Source: an uncultured Thermoanaerobacteraceae bacterium (GTDB taxonomy: Bacteria; Bacillota; DSM-12270; Thermacetogeniales; Thermacetogeniaceae). Taken from it: a stretch of 9,751 nucleotides of DNA. Numbering within the stretch: position 1 is the first letter of the stretch; each line of letters starts with the position of its first letter. Below, piece by piece: positions 1-6,368 of this stretch. The stretch is taken from contig CALGIY010000108.1 of NCBI GenBank assembly GCA_937914965.1, positions 1-9,751 of the forward strand. Direction: 5' to 3'. Position numbers and translations under genes: made by a program. The notes below the pieces were generated by a model. The model was not told the DNA's origin, did not search any database, and saw nothing but the letters and a program-made list of their open reading frames with translations.

Positions 1-889
1 CACCCTGCAGGCAGTGGGGGTGATGCCCGATAACCAACTTTGCTCCGGCATCCACCAGCCTGTGGGCTGCCTCCTTCTGGACTGCCTCAGGATAATCAGA
101 GTATTCAGTTCCCCAATGCAGGGATACAACAATAACATCCACCTGATCCCGTAGGGATGAAACACTATCGACCAGCTGATCCACATCTAATTTTCTCACA
201 CCTGGGAGCTCTGCTTTAGCTTCAAAGGTACGGGGATATTGATATGTCCAGAAAATATCTGCCATCTCTGTAGCTGCAACGAAAGCGACTTTTTGCCCGT
301 TGACTTCCCTGATCACAGGTTGTGCTGCCTCATCGAGGTCCTTTCCTCCACCTACATAATCTATACCCTGTTCTCGCAAAAACTCCAGGGTATCCAATAA
401 TGCCGGTGAGTCATAATCAAGGATATGGTTATTTGCTATACTCAGCACATCATACCCTGCCTTTTTCAAAGCTGGAGCACAAGATGGGTCCGCCCGGAAC
501 CAGATCCCTTTACCTGGTATTTGTGTTCCTTTTTGAGAAAGAGAACACTCCAGATTGCCAAAGGTAAGATCTGCTTTTTGCAAAAGTGGTGCAACCTGTT
601 TAAAAGGATAAAATGCACCATACTGTGACACAGCATCAGCAACACGGCGAGCTAGCATCACATCCCCATTGGACACCATTGTCCATTCCGGATGCAGTTT
701 TGGCTGCTGCTGGGCTACCTGTTTATCTTGCTGATCACTTACTGGAGGGTGGCTTCCCCACTTATTCCATGCGACTGCAGCCACAGCTGCCAAAATAACG
801 AGGAAAATTGTTAGGCGAAAAATAAAACGCCTTCTCCTCTTCACCTTAAACCTGGCCCTGTTACTTTCAGTATGGTAATAGTGGTCCAC
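1..889 (-). CDS. CapA-family (PGA_cap metallophosphatase-fold) membrane-anchored protein, 3' part outside window
   Basis: The reading frame is open from the start codon to the window edge (296 codons), so the C-terminus is missing. Residues 24-40 form one hydrophobic helix after a very basic stretch (KVKRRRRFIFR), giving an N-in membrane anchor. The CapA/PgsA fold follows outside the membrane: NGD at 74-76, GNLE at 111-114, NNH at 153-155, HWGTE at 258-262 and GHHPH at 288-292, all in the usual order and spacing for metal-ligand motifs of this calcineurin-like family. Members take part in poly-gamma-glutamate or capsule export, or have unknown envelope roles; the substrate cannot be told here and no other capsule gene is visible. 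I chose the GTG at 889 because GAGGGGG lies six bases upstream. An in-frame ATG at 904 has no ribosome binding site and is very close to the likely transcription start. The gene has its own promoter after a terminator, so it is separate from the upstream operon. Confidence 0.9.
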   Translation of the reverse strand, partial: MDHYYHTESNRARFKVKRRRRFIFRLTIFLVILAAVAAVAWNKWGSHPPVSDQQDKQVAQQQPKLHPEWTMVSNGDVMLARRVADAVSQYGAFYPFKQVAPLLQKADLTFGNLECSLSQKGTQIPGKGIWFRADPSCAPALKKAGYDVLSIANNHILDYDSPALLDTLEFLREQGIDYVGGGKDLDEAAQPVIREVNGQKVAFVAATEMADIFWTYQYPRTFEAKAELPGVRKLDVDQLVDSVSSLRDQVDVIVVSLHWGTEYSDYPEAVQKEAAHRLVDAGAKLVIGHHPHCLQG

Positions 890-924
890 AGGAAACCCCC
901 TCATTGATAAAAAATCATACTTCA

Positions 925-933
925 ATTATAACA
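925..933 (-). promoter_or_regulatory. Extended -10 promoter of the CapA-family gene
   Basis: The minus strand reads TGTTATAAT, a perfect TATAAT with the TGn extension. No good -35 hexamer is found 16-18 bases upstream, which is usual for extended -10 promoters. It lies between the hairpin ending the previous operon and the ribosome binding site at 896-902. Transcription would start near position 918. Confidence 0.6.
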
Positions 934-992
934 GATTGTTTCATCAAATAGGGAGATTGTACCAATAGCCACCAAACGTTCTACTAAAACAG

Positions 993-1031
993 AAAAAAGA
1001 AGGCCGCACAAAAAACATAGCAAACCTTCTT
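993..1031 (-). terminator. Probable intrinsic terminator after the bofC-like gene
   Basis: On the minus strand AAGAAGG (1031-1025) pairs with CCTTCTT (1003-997), and the RNA continues into a run of six U (998-993). The 21-base loop is long and only partly able to pair, and the 5' arm overlaps the stop codon, so efficiency is uncertain. Its position between a stop codon and the next promoter supports a role as operon end. Confidence 0.5.
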
Positions 1032-1552
1032 TACCTGCCGCTTTCCTCCAGGCTGTCCAGGATTTGCAGCAAGGCCTCTTCATCGGGTAGATCCAGTACC
1101 CCATCCTGTGCTTTCCTGCGCATGTCTTTGGGGAGGCTGTTGACCCTTATTTTCGTTACCCGCACAATCTCACCATTTACTCCAGCAGGTCCCCGGATCA
1201 CAGCCACAAACCCGCCCTTCTCTCCTAAATGGGTAACCCTAGAGCACTTTGGGCAGATACTCTCCAGGGTCCGGGAAACAATTACTTGGTCATTTTCGTA
1301 ACGAGATCGCCATCCCTCTTGACTAGAGTATACTTCGCGCAGGTCATGAAGAGTCAGTACCTTTAGCGCTAGAGGGGTCGCTTCACTACAGTTCTGGTGT
1401 TTGCACAAGATGTAGTCTGTTTTGACCAGGATTTTCATCTGGTCGGGGAAAGGGCGACTGGCAGCAGCATACTGCTGCAGGTAATAACCACCTGCAGCAA
1501 CAACGACCAAAAAGACATAAAATAGGAGGCGGTAATATTTCTTACGGAACAT
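1031..1552 (-). CDS. BofC C-terminal-domain-like, membrane-anchored protein
   Basis: A 173-residue protein with one N-terminal hydrophobic segment (about 8-25), so it is probably membrane anchored or exported. The C-terminal part (about 112-170: GGFVAVIRGPAG, then VTKIRVNSLPKDM, then an acidic leucine-rich helix) resembles the BofC C-terminal domain as found in Clostridia. In Bacillus, BofC is a forespore protein that restrains the SpoIVB signalling protease and so the timing of sigma-K activation. That role is only inferred here, because the similarity is to the domain and not to the whole protein. Four cysteines stand out in two pairs, C50/C55 and C100/C103. I chose the ATG at 1552, preceded by AAGGA at about ten bases. 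A TTG at 1570 in the same frame has no binding site. It is the last gene after nadE and yebC, with a 79-base gap after yebC, so it may also have its own promoter. Confidence 0.6.
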   Translation of the reverse strand: MFRKKYYRLLFYVFLVVVAAGGYYLQQYAAASRPFPDQMKILVKTDYILCKHQNCSEATPLALKVLTLHDLREVYSSQEGWRSRYENDQVIVSRTLESICPKCSRVTHLGEKGGFVAVIRGPAGVNGEIVRVTKIRVNSLPKDMRRKAQDGVLDLPDEEALLQILDSLEESGR

Positions 1553-1631
1553 AATTAACCCATCCTTCAATAGTTCTTATTTATAAATATTACCATTACC
1601 CCCGTATTTATGTATTATCTTTTTAAATAAA

Positions 1632-2396
1632 TTAACTTCCTTCTTCGATCTCCTGGATTACTTCATCGGGAATATCAAAATTGGCATAGACATGCTGAGC
1701 ATCATCATGGTCTTCGAGGACATCAAGAAGATTTAAGATCTTTTCGGCGGTTTCTCTGTCAGTTACAGGAACTGTAGAGTTGGGTACCATTGTAATCTCG
1801 GCAGATGTACAGTTGATCCCTTTATCTGCAAGCATATCCTTTGTCTTTTCCATCTCCTCAGGCGCTATTACAACCTCTAAAGCATCTTCTTCTTCCAGTA
1901 CATCCTCAGCGCCCTCCTCGATCAAAGAAAGCATCACCTCTTCAGGATCCTTGGAAAGCCCATCCTTGGATATGATCAGCAGACCTTTCCGGTCAAACAT
2001 CCAGGCTACACAACCAGCCTCACCAAGGTTGCCCCCATGCCGTGAAAAAATATGTCGAATTTCTGGAGCTGTACGGTTACGGTTGTCGGTCAGTGTCATT
2101 AATAAAACAGCTACTCCACCCGCAGCATACCCTTCATAATTAACTTCTTCGTAATTAACTCCTTCCAGTTCTCCAGTAGCCTTTGCAATCAAGCGGTTGA
2201 TATTATCAACCGGCATATTGGCCTCCCGTGCTCGGGCAATTGCCGTTTTCAAAGCACTGTTAGCTTCAGGGTCGCCGCCCCCGTGGCGTGCTGCCACACA
2301 GATCTCTTTACCTAGTTTAGTAAAAACCTTACCGCGCTGCTCATCAACCCTTGCCTTGCGGTGTTTAATATTTGCCCACTTGGAATGCCCAGACAT
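1632..2396 (-). CDS. yebC: YebC/PmpR (TACO1) family protein
   Basis: This 254-residue protein has the family signature from the first residue (MSGHSKWANIKHRKA) and the usual three-domain length. Other conserved blocks are the stretch around residues 50-65 (ARAREANMPVDNI), YEGYAAGGVAVLL at about 87-99, TDNRNRTAPEIRHIF at about 102-116, and the acidic C-terminal domain. The family was long annotated as DNA-binding regulators. More recent work on mitochondrial TACO1 and bacterial homologues points to a ribosome-associated role helping translation through difficult stretches such as polyproline. I see nothing here that decides between the two. The start is supported by GAGGTGAT just upstream of ATG. 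The gene begins 15 bases after the nadE stop, so the two are very likely co-transcribed. Confidence 0.95.
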   Translation of the reverse strand: MSGHSKWANIKHRKARVDEQRGKVFTKLGKEICVAARHGGGDPEANSALKTAIARAREANMPVDNINRLIAKATGELEGVNYEEVNYEGYAAGGVAVLLMTLTDNRNRTAPEIRHIFSRHGGNLGEAGCVAWMFDRKGLLIISKDGLSKDPEEVMLSLIEEGAEDVLEEEDALEVVIAPEEMEKTKDMLADKGINCTSAEITMVPNSTVPVTDRETAEKILNLLDVLEDHDDAQHVYANFDIPDEVIQEIEEGS

Positions 2397-2411
2397 AAGA
2401 TCACCTCACCA

Positions 2412-3158
2412 TTAATAATCTGGAATCGGCGGTATCCGCCTTTTGTGTTCACTGCGTTTCCTCATCCCTTCGATCTTTTCCTTAATATTCTGAGGGATTT
2501 CCCCACCTAAAAGGTAGCGGTCAAGCAGTGTATAGGAAAAACCCATTTCCTCTTCATCAGTTTGATTCTCCCACAGTCCGGCACTGGGAGGTTTTTTGAT
2601 AATTTTTTCCGGAATATTTAGGTAAGCAGCCAGTTCTAGCACCTGGCTTTTAACAAGATTGCCCAGTGGAATCAGGTCACTCCCACCATCACCGTATTTG
2701 GTAAAATACCCTACTGTGATCTCACTTTTATTGCTCCCCCCTGCAACAAGATAATTATAAATGCTGGCATAATAATAAAGAACAATCATACGCAGGCGTG
2801 GTTTGATATTAGCCAGGGAAAGCCTAACCTTTGCATCTGAACCATCTCCATCGGTAATATCAAGCAGTTCCAAGAGTTGGTCATAGATCTGGTCCAGCAC
2901 AATAACCTTGGTTTGCAATTTCAAAGCATCGGCAACCAGTCTGGCATCTTCAATATCCTGCCCCTGACTGTAGCACGGCAAAATCACAGCAAGTGAAGTC
3001 TCTGGGAATGCCCGCTGGCAAAGTGCTCCCACCAGTGCGGAATCTATACCACCGCTCAGACCATAAATAACCCCTTTTGCCCCTGCATCATTAACCCTGC
3101 CGCGAATCCATTCTATTAGGTATCGAGCTGCCTCAGGGGTACTCATCTTGTTAGGCAT
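2412..3158 (-). CDS. nadE: NH3-dependent NAD+ synthetase
   Basis: It catalyses the last step of NAD+ synthesis: ATP-dependent amidation of nicotinate adenine dinucleotide, in the cytoplasm. The 248-residue length matches the short, ammonia-using type; there is no glutaminase (nitrilase-like) domain. Visible motifs are the ATP-pyrophosphatase P-loop SGGIDS at 35-40, NIKPRLR at 117-123, GGSNKSE at 140-146, the long signature FTKYGDGGSDLIPLGNL at 152-168, and KPPSAGLW at 189-196, which is the flexible active-site loop. The start ATG follows GAGGTG at eight bases. It is the first gene of a unit with yebC and probably the bofC-like gene, driven by the promoter at 3179-3207. A nicotinamidase-like gene lies about 3.6 kb upstream but in a different transcription unit. 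Confidence 0.96.
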   Translation of the reverse strand: MPNKMSTPEAARYLIEWIRGRVNDAGAKGVIYGLSGGIDSALVGALCQRAFPETSLAVILPCYSQGQDIEDARLVADALKLQTKVIVLDQIYDQLLELLDITDGDGSDAKVRLSLANIKPRLRMIVLYYYASIYNYLVAGGSNKSEITVGYFTKYGDGGSDLIPLGNLVKSQVLELAAYLNIPEKIIKKPPSAGLWENQTDEEEMGFSYTLLDRYLLGGEIPQNIKEKIEGMRKRSEHKRRIPPIPDY

Positions 3159-3178
3159 AACGTAAACACCTCATATGA

Positions 3179-3207
3179 ATTTTAGCAGAACGAAGAATTT
3201 CCCGCAA
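3179..3207 (-). promoter_or_regulatory. Promoter of the nadE operon
   Basis: On the minus strand TTGCGG (3207-3202) is followed by 17 bases and TAAAAT (3184-3179). A TG pair one base before the -10 (TGCTAAAAT) gives an extended -10. It lies just upstream of the nadE ribosome binding site and gives a very short leader. Confidence 0.65.
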
Positions 3208-3238
3208 TTAAAGCCCTCTTTTCTCGCGGTCATACTCC

Positions 3239-3260
3239 AAAAGAGCATTTTTAACTGCTC
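3239..3260 (-). terminator. Weak intrinsic terminator after the UPF0280 gene
   Basis: GAGCA (3260-3256) and TGCTC (3247-3243) on the minus strand can form a five-base-pair stem over an eight-base loop, followed by TTTT. The stem and U-run are both short. It is placed between the UPF0280 stop and the nadE promoter, where a terminator is expected. Confidence 0.4.
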
Positions 3261-3272
3261 CAGTTTTTCCCA

Positions 3273-3285
3273 GGTGCCTGGCACC
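3273..3285. repeat. 13-base perfect palindrome GGTGCCTGGCACC
   Basis: Two six-base arms flank a single central base, three bases after the UPF0280 stop codon. As RNA it could form only GGTG/CACC around a five-base loop, and no U-run follows, so it is not by itself a terminator. It could be a protein-binding dyad or one unit of a dispersed short repeat. Only one copy is present in the window. Confidence 0.5.
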
Positions 3286-3287
3286 GT

Positions 3288-4028
3288 CTACATTGGAACC
3301 AGTTCTACATCCCCCATAACACCCAGTTTATCACCGAGGATTACAACTGCTCCCTGTACACCTCTGATGCTACAAACTTTCTCCAGAACAGGTATGAAAT
3401 CCTCTTCCTGGTGGACTAAATTTCCCAGTGTAGAAGCAGCGGCATCCGATAGCGCAGCACTGCGGCTGATCACTATCGCTGCGTCTGTGCGGCCGAAACT
3501 CAAGGAGGGACCTACAGTAGCAGAGGATGTACAAACCCCACAGCCTTCTGGCCTAGGGAAAAGCCTCAAACCCACTTTTCCGGAAAGGGGAGAATTTCCG
3601 GCAAAAATACCAGTTGTGATCGAGTGCCGTGTCTTGAGGTAGATGTCCCCGCCGTTTTCCACGATGACATCTTTTGCTGTACGCTGCAGTTCACGACCAA
3701 TCACTTCAGCGAACGCCCCGGCAACAGCAGCCATGGGCCCTACACCAGCCCTTCTGGCAGCTGCAGCCATCAACCTGGCTATGCGTGGGGCACCTGACAA
3801 AAGACGGTGAGGTAAGAGGGTACTTTGAAAAAGTGGATCCCGCACAATGTACTGCTCCAGGTCATTTCTCAGGCCCATGAGCAGAGTAAGAGCATCCTTT
3901 CTCAATCCAGGGCAGAGGCTGTCCTGGTCAACGCTGACCAGTAGATCAGATTCTTTTAATGAAAGGGGGAAGGTAGTCATCCCCTTCCCCTGTACCCACC
4001 TGCGGTAAGTTCTTCTGCGGTATTGCAT
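3288..4028 (-). CDS. UPF0280 / COG2122 family protein (ApbE-like fold), linked to sulfide assimilation
   Basis: The 246-residue protein starts with the family opening (YRRRTYRRWV, then FPLSLKESDLLVS at 20-32). It contains VGPMAAVAGAFAEVIG at 96-111, ENGGDIYL at 124-131, and the hallmark block CTSSATVGPSLSFGRTDA at 166-183 followed by DAAASTLGN. The family is related in fold to the flavin transferase ApbE, but its reaction is not established. In Methanosarcina a member has been tied to persulfide-dependent cysteine and homocysteine synthesis. C163 and C166 in GCGVCTSS are candidates for a sulfur-carrying role; this is inference. The start lies two bases after the stop of the NIL-ferredoxin gene, with GAGGTG inside that gene's end as binding site, which indicates co-translation. 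It is the third gene under the SAM riboswitch. Confidence 0.88.
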   Translation of the reverse strand: MQYRRRTYRRWVQGKGMTTFPLSLKESDLLVSVDQDSLCPGLRKDALTLLMGLRNDLEQYIVRDPLFQSTLLPHRLLSGAPRIARLMAAAARRAGVGPMAAVAGAFAEVIGRELQRTAKDVIVENGGDIYLKTRHSITTGIFAGNSPLSGKVGLRLFPRPEGCGVCTSSATVGPSLSFGRTDAAIVISRSAALSDAAASTLGNLVHQEEDFIPVLEKVCSIRGVQGAVVILGDKLGVMGDVELVPM

Positions 4029-4030
4029 GT

Positions 4031-4438
4031 CTAGAAACGCACCTCAACTGCCCGGGCCATACAAACATCTAAACAGCTTTCACAAACAATACACTTGGAA
4101 CCATCGAAGTGCACTTCTTTATCTGGTTCAGTCATAAAAAGAGCACCTGTCGGGCAGAAGGAAGCACAAGCCCCACACTGCAAACAGCGGTCCGGGTTCC
4201 AGCAGATGGTTCCACTCAAAGGTGCCACATCTACTCCAATGCTTTTTAGATACTCCAACCCACGGTTGTAATTCTCCGAGTCACCACTCAATTCCAGAAC
4301 TACATAACCTTCTTTATGCGGGTTGATATCAGCTTTCAAGAAATTAATTACCAGGTCATAATCTTTCACCAGTTTATAAATAATGGGTTGATCAACAATT
4401 GCAGAAGAAAAACGCATCACAAATTTATTAGCAACCAC
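4031..4438 (-). CDS. NIL-domain 2[4Fe-4S] ferredoxin-type protein of the homocysteine synthesis trio
   Basis: The 135-residue protein has two parts. Residues 1-75 form a NIL domain, an ACT-like substrate-binding fold also found at the end of methionine ABC-transporter ATPases. Residues 79-130 carry two cysteine clusters, C85-C88-C91-C95 (followed by proline) and C116-C119-C122-C126, the pattern for two [4Fe-4S] clusters; the second lacks the usual proline after its last cysteine. An extra C79 precedes the first cluster. The methanogen counterpart, encoded beside the DUF39 gene, is needed for homocysteine formation from aspartate semialdehyde and sulfide, presumably supplying electrons. The GTG start follows AGGAGG at seven bases, and this binding site overlaps the stop codon of the upstream DUF39 gene (TAGGAGG), indicating coupled expression. 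Confidence 0.92.
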   Translation of the reverse strand: MVANKFVMRFSSAIVDQPIIYKLVKDYDLVINFLKADINPHKEGYVVLELSGDSENYNRGLEYLKSIGVDVAPLSGTICWNPDRCLQCGACASFCPTGALFMTEPDKEVHFDGSKCIVCESCLDVCMARAVEVRF

Positions 4439-4449
4439 AGGAACCCCTC

Positions 4450-5655
4450 CTATCTGTTATTCTTTTCCTCAAGTGTTTTCATGGTTATACCCGAATCCAG
4501 TGAAGGAAGACCATGCACTGGTTCAGTCAGCAGGAAACTCCCCTCGGTAATCCATTCTTTTAGAATTCCAGCTATTTCTCGGGCCTTGGCATAGCTGGAG
4601 AGGGGTGTGGTCATTACCTCTTTACCCTGGAGCTTGATAGTTCCAGATCTCAGCTCAGCATAACTAACTCTTCCAAGATTTCCTGGCTCTCTTTCCGGGT
4701 AAGCGAAACTGTAATCAATAATCGGTGCATAGATTTCGTCATCAGTTACCGCTGTAAAGCTTAAGATCTCCTCATTCAGAATCGGAATAGGAACACCGAT
4801 CCCCACTGCCATACTGGCTCCATACCCTAGGTAACTAACACCGCGCAGCCACTCAGAACTCATCTGTTTGAGGTCTCCTATGAGCGCCAGGGTTCCGGCC
4901 CCATCAAGTGGTACCTTGTTTTCTCCCCTGGATACAGTAGGGCTGTGCTGTGTACCATGCCAAGCTACATAACCGATTCCCCCACCCAGGAAAATGCGGG
5001 TTCCCACCCCGGTGGTTTGATAGCATGGATCGTTTAACAGGGGACTTAACTGGCCTGATGTAGAATAACTGACATTCCCCAAATGCGGGCTGAGCACACC
5101 CATATAGGTATAAATGGTCTTATCCGATGTATTTACAGCCGCCCCATAATTCTGATAAGCATTGCGAGGGTTAAAGAGAACGGCATCATTGATTTCTTCA
5201 AGGGTGATCCAGGTTTCAATATGCCGGCGAGGGTAGCAGTCGGTTCCATAGCCAGAGGCCTCTAATTTTACTGGTTTTCCTGCCACCAAATCCTCAATTA
5301 CATGCCCTCCCCCATACAGAAAACGGCCTGGGTAAACACGGTTTTCCGGATCACTTTCAGGGAGAGCTGTTGCCCCAATATAAGCATCAACAGCTGCGAT
5401 CCCAGCATAAGCTGGAACCCCATTCAGATAAGCCCTGTTCATCTTGATGCGTGGTTTGGCATGACCAAAGTTAAGAAAAGCGCCGCTGGAACACATAGTT
5501 CCAAAGGTACCAGTTGTAACTACATCCACTTCCCGGGCTGCCTTTTCTACACCCTTCTCTTTCACAATGTCGATGATCTCTTCCGCAGTAACTACAACAG
5601 CCTTGCCCTTTTTGATTTTCTCATTAATCTCGTCATACGATTTCTCTACCACCAA
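4450..5655 (-). CDS. DUF39 / COG1900 homocysteine biosynthesis protein
   Basis: A protein of about 401 residues that matches DUF39 through its length. It opens with the helix KSYDEINEKIKKGKAVVVTAEE, then VTTGTFGTMCSSGAFLNFGH with C55, YPGRFLYGGGHVIEDLVAGK at 108-127, GYGTDCYPRR with C140, and further on GTRIFLGGGIGYVAWHGTQH. Some archaeal members carry CBS domains; this one has none. In methanogens this family works with a NIL-ferredoxin to make homocysteine from aspartate semialdehyde and sulfide, and the two cysteines are plausible persulfide carriers. The start is uncertain: AGGAGG at 5666-5671 is followed by GTG at four bases, TTG at ten (5655, chosen) and GTG at thirteen (5652). The frame stays open upstream into the riboswitch terminator, but translation from there is not credible. 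Expression should be shut off by SAM through the leader. Confidence 0.9.
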   Translation of the reverse strand: MVVEKSYDEINEKIKKGKAVVVTAEEIIDIVKEKGVEKAAREVDVVTTGTFGTMCSSGAFLNFGHAKPRIKMNRAYLNGVPAYAGIAAVDAYIGATALPESDPENRVYPGRFLYGGGHVIEDLVAGKPVKLEASGYGTDCYPRRHIETWITLEEINDAVLFNPRNAYQNYGAAVNTSDKTIYTYMGVLSPHLGNVSYSTSGQLSPLLNDPCYQTTGVGTRIFLGGGIGYVAWHGTQHSPTVSRGENKVPLDGAGTLALIGDLKQMSSEWLRGVSYLGYGASMAVGIGVPIPILNEEILSFTAVTDDEIYAPIIDYSFAYPEREPGNLGRVSYAELRSGTIKLQGKEVMTTPLSSYAKAREIAGILKEWITEGSFLLTEPVHGLPSLDSGITMKTLEEKNNR

Positions 5656-5692
5656 CAGCACTGCACCTCCTGAATTTCTCCCTGCTGAAACT

Positions 5693-5725
5693 AAAAAAAA
5701 GACCCCTGAGAGTTGAGGTCCTTTT
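5693..5725 (-). terminator. Riboswitch expression-platform terminator
   Basis: On the minus strand AAAAGGACCTC (5725-5715) folds onto GGGGTC (5706-5701) with one G-U pair, an eight-base loop and a run of eight T (5700-5693). It lies directly before the DUF39 binding site. The six bases GACCTC (5720-5715) can instead pair with GAGGTT (5737-5732), which contains the end of the aptamer's P1 3' strand, giving the antiterminator. Confidence 0.88.
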
Positions 5726-5731
5726 ATCAGC

Positions 5732-5845
5732 AACCTCTTATCTCCCAGAATTTCATTCTGCGGGAATTGGCACCACGCTCTGCTGTACGCAAAACCGGTT
5801 GCCGGGTTTCATTGGGCCCGTCCCTCCACCACTCTGGATAAGAGT
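5732..5845 (-). promoter_or_regulatory. SAM-I (S-box) riboswitch aptamer
   Basis: The minus strand shows the SAM-I core in order. The P1 5' strand is CTCTTATC (5844-5837), then GTGGTGGAGGGAC, then ATGAAACCCGGCAACC (5812-5797), the variable P3 arm, GGTGCCAATTCCCG (5774-5761), a P4 hairpin CAGAA-TGAAA-TTCTG (5760-5746), and the P1 3' strand GATAAGAG (5742-5735), which pairs over eight bases with the 5' strand. This is a near-consensus S-box. When SAM binds, P1 is stabilised and the terminator at 5693-5725 forms; without SAM the P1 3' strand opens it. Known S-box targets are methionine, homocysteine and SAM synthesis or transport genes, and here the target is the DUF39/NIL-ferredoxin/UPF0280 operon. 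Confidence 0.96.
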
Positions 5846-5875
5846 AACTTATTCAATTTAAATACTGGCGAATAC

Positions 5876-5902
5876 ATTATCACACCTAACCAGGTCTGTC
5901 AA
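5876..5902 (-). promoter_or_regulatory. Promoter of the SAM-riboswitch operon
   Basis: A perfect -35 TTGACA (5902-5897) begins one base after the tatA stop codon. The best -10 is GATAAT (5881-5876) with a TGn extension (TGTGATAAT) but a short 15-base spacer; TAATGT at 17 bases is a weaker alternative. Either places the start about 20-30 bases before the aptamer. Confidence 0.7.
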
Positions 5903-5903
5903 G

Positions 5904-6098
5904 TTATTTTTCTTCTTCTTCCTGGATCGCCTTCTCTACCTTTTCAGTAGTTTCGTTAGACGCACTGCGGAATTCTTTTATAGTTTTACCTAATGATTTC
6001 CCGACATCTGGCAGTTTACCGGGCCCAAAGATAATCAGAACAACAGCAAGAACTGCGATTAGCTCCCAAGGGCCAATACTAGGCAAGAAACCAAACAC
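5904..6098 (-). CDS. tatA: Sec-independent translocase component TatA/TatE
   Basis: This 64-residue protein has the TatA layout: a short N-terminal segment, one transmembrane helix (about 8-24), the hinge FGPGKLPD at 24-31, an amphipathic helix (GKSLGKTIKEFRSA) and a charged glutamate-rich tail. TatA multimerises to move folded twin-arginine-signal proteins across the membrane together with TatC. No tatC is present in the window, so it is a lone tatA copy. The start is GTG at 6098 with AGGAGG ten bases upstream. It lies 75 bases after the cooT-like gene with no terminator visible between them, so it may be read from the upstream promoter. Confidence 0.93.
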   Translation of the reverse strand: MFGFLPSIGPWELIAVLAVVLIIFGPGKLPDVGKSLGKTIKEFRSASNETTEKVEKAIQEEEEK

Positions 6099-6173
6099 GG
6101 CTTTTCCGCCTCCTTTAAGTTGCAGGTCTCATTAAGATTCATTCTCTAGCAATCAATAAAATCCTGCGCCTGA

Positions 6174-6368
6174 TTAAATATTAATTTCCTCTAAAATGAT
6201 TTTATGGTCCACCAGAGCCAATTCCTTGATGCGGGCATTAAGAATCAAACGCCTGCCAAAAATATCTTCTAACATAATCTCCTGTTCATTAATCTCAACT
6301 CGATCCACATTTTCAAACACCTTTTCTTCCTGACCACCCTTGATAAGAAAAGCATGTGCTTCACACAT
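6174..6368 (-). CDS. CooT-family nickel-binding protein
   Basis: The 64-residue protein begins MCEAHAFLIKGG and continues with VDRVEINEQEIMLEDIFGRR and ARIKELALVDHKIILEE, matching the small CooT family along its length. In carbon-monoxide dehydrogenase maturation CooT is a dimer that binds nickel through the Cys2 thiolate at the N-terminus, and Cys2 is present here. No CODH or other nickel-enzyme gene lies in the window, so the client is unknown. Its ATG shares one base with the stop of the DUF3842 gene (TGATG), which implies translational coupling. Confidence 0.85.
   Translation of the reverse strand: MCEAHAFLIKGGQEEKVFENVDRVEINEQEIMLEDIFGRRLILNARIKELALVDHKIILEEINI

Noticed and set aside
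1575..1620. Possible sigma-G or sigma-F promoter before the bofC-like gene
   Set aside because: An AATGGTA resembling a forespore -10 is present, but I could not find a matching -35 at the right spacing.
3175..3642. 155-residue open frame on the plus strand
   Set aside because: It runs antisense through the UPF0280 gene and across the nadE promoter and the intergenic palindrome. It is a shadow with no binding site.
5656..5733. Upstream extension of the DUF39 frame to a TTG at 5733
   Set aside because: The extension lies inside the riboswitch expression platform and has no binding site, while a perfect AGGAGG occurs downstream.
6099..6173. Separate promoter for tatA
   Set aside because: TTGATT is present, but the -10 options are poor in sequence and spacing. 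Read-through from the upstream unit is as likely.
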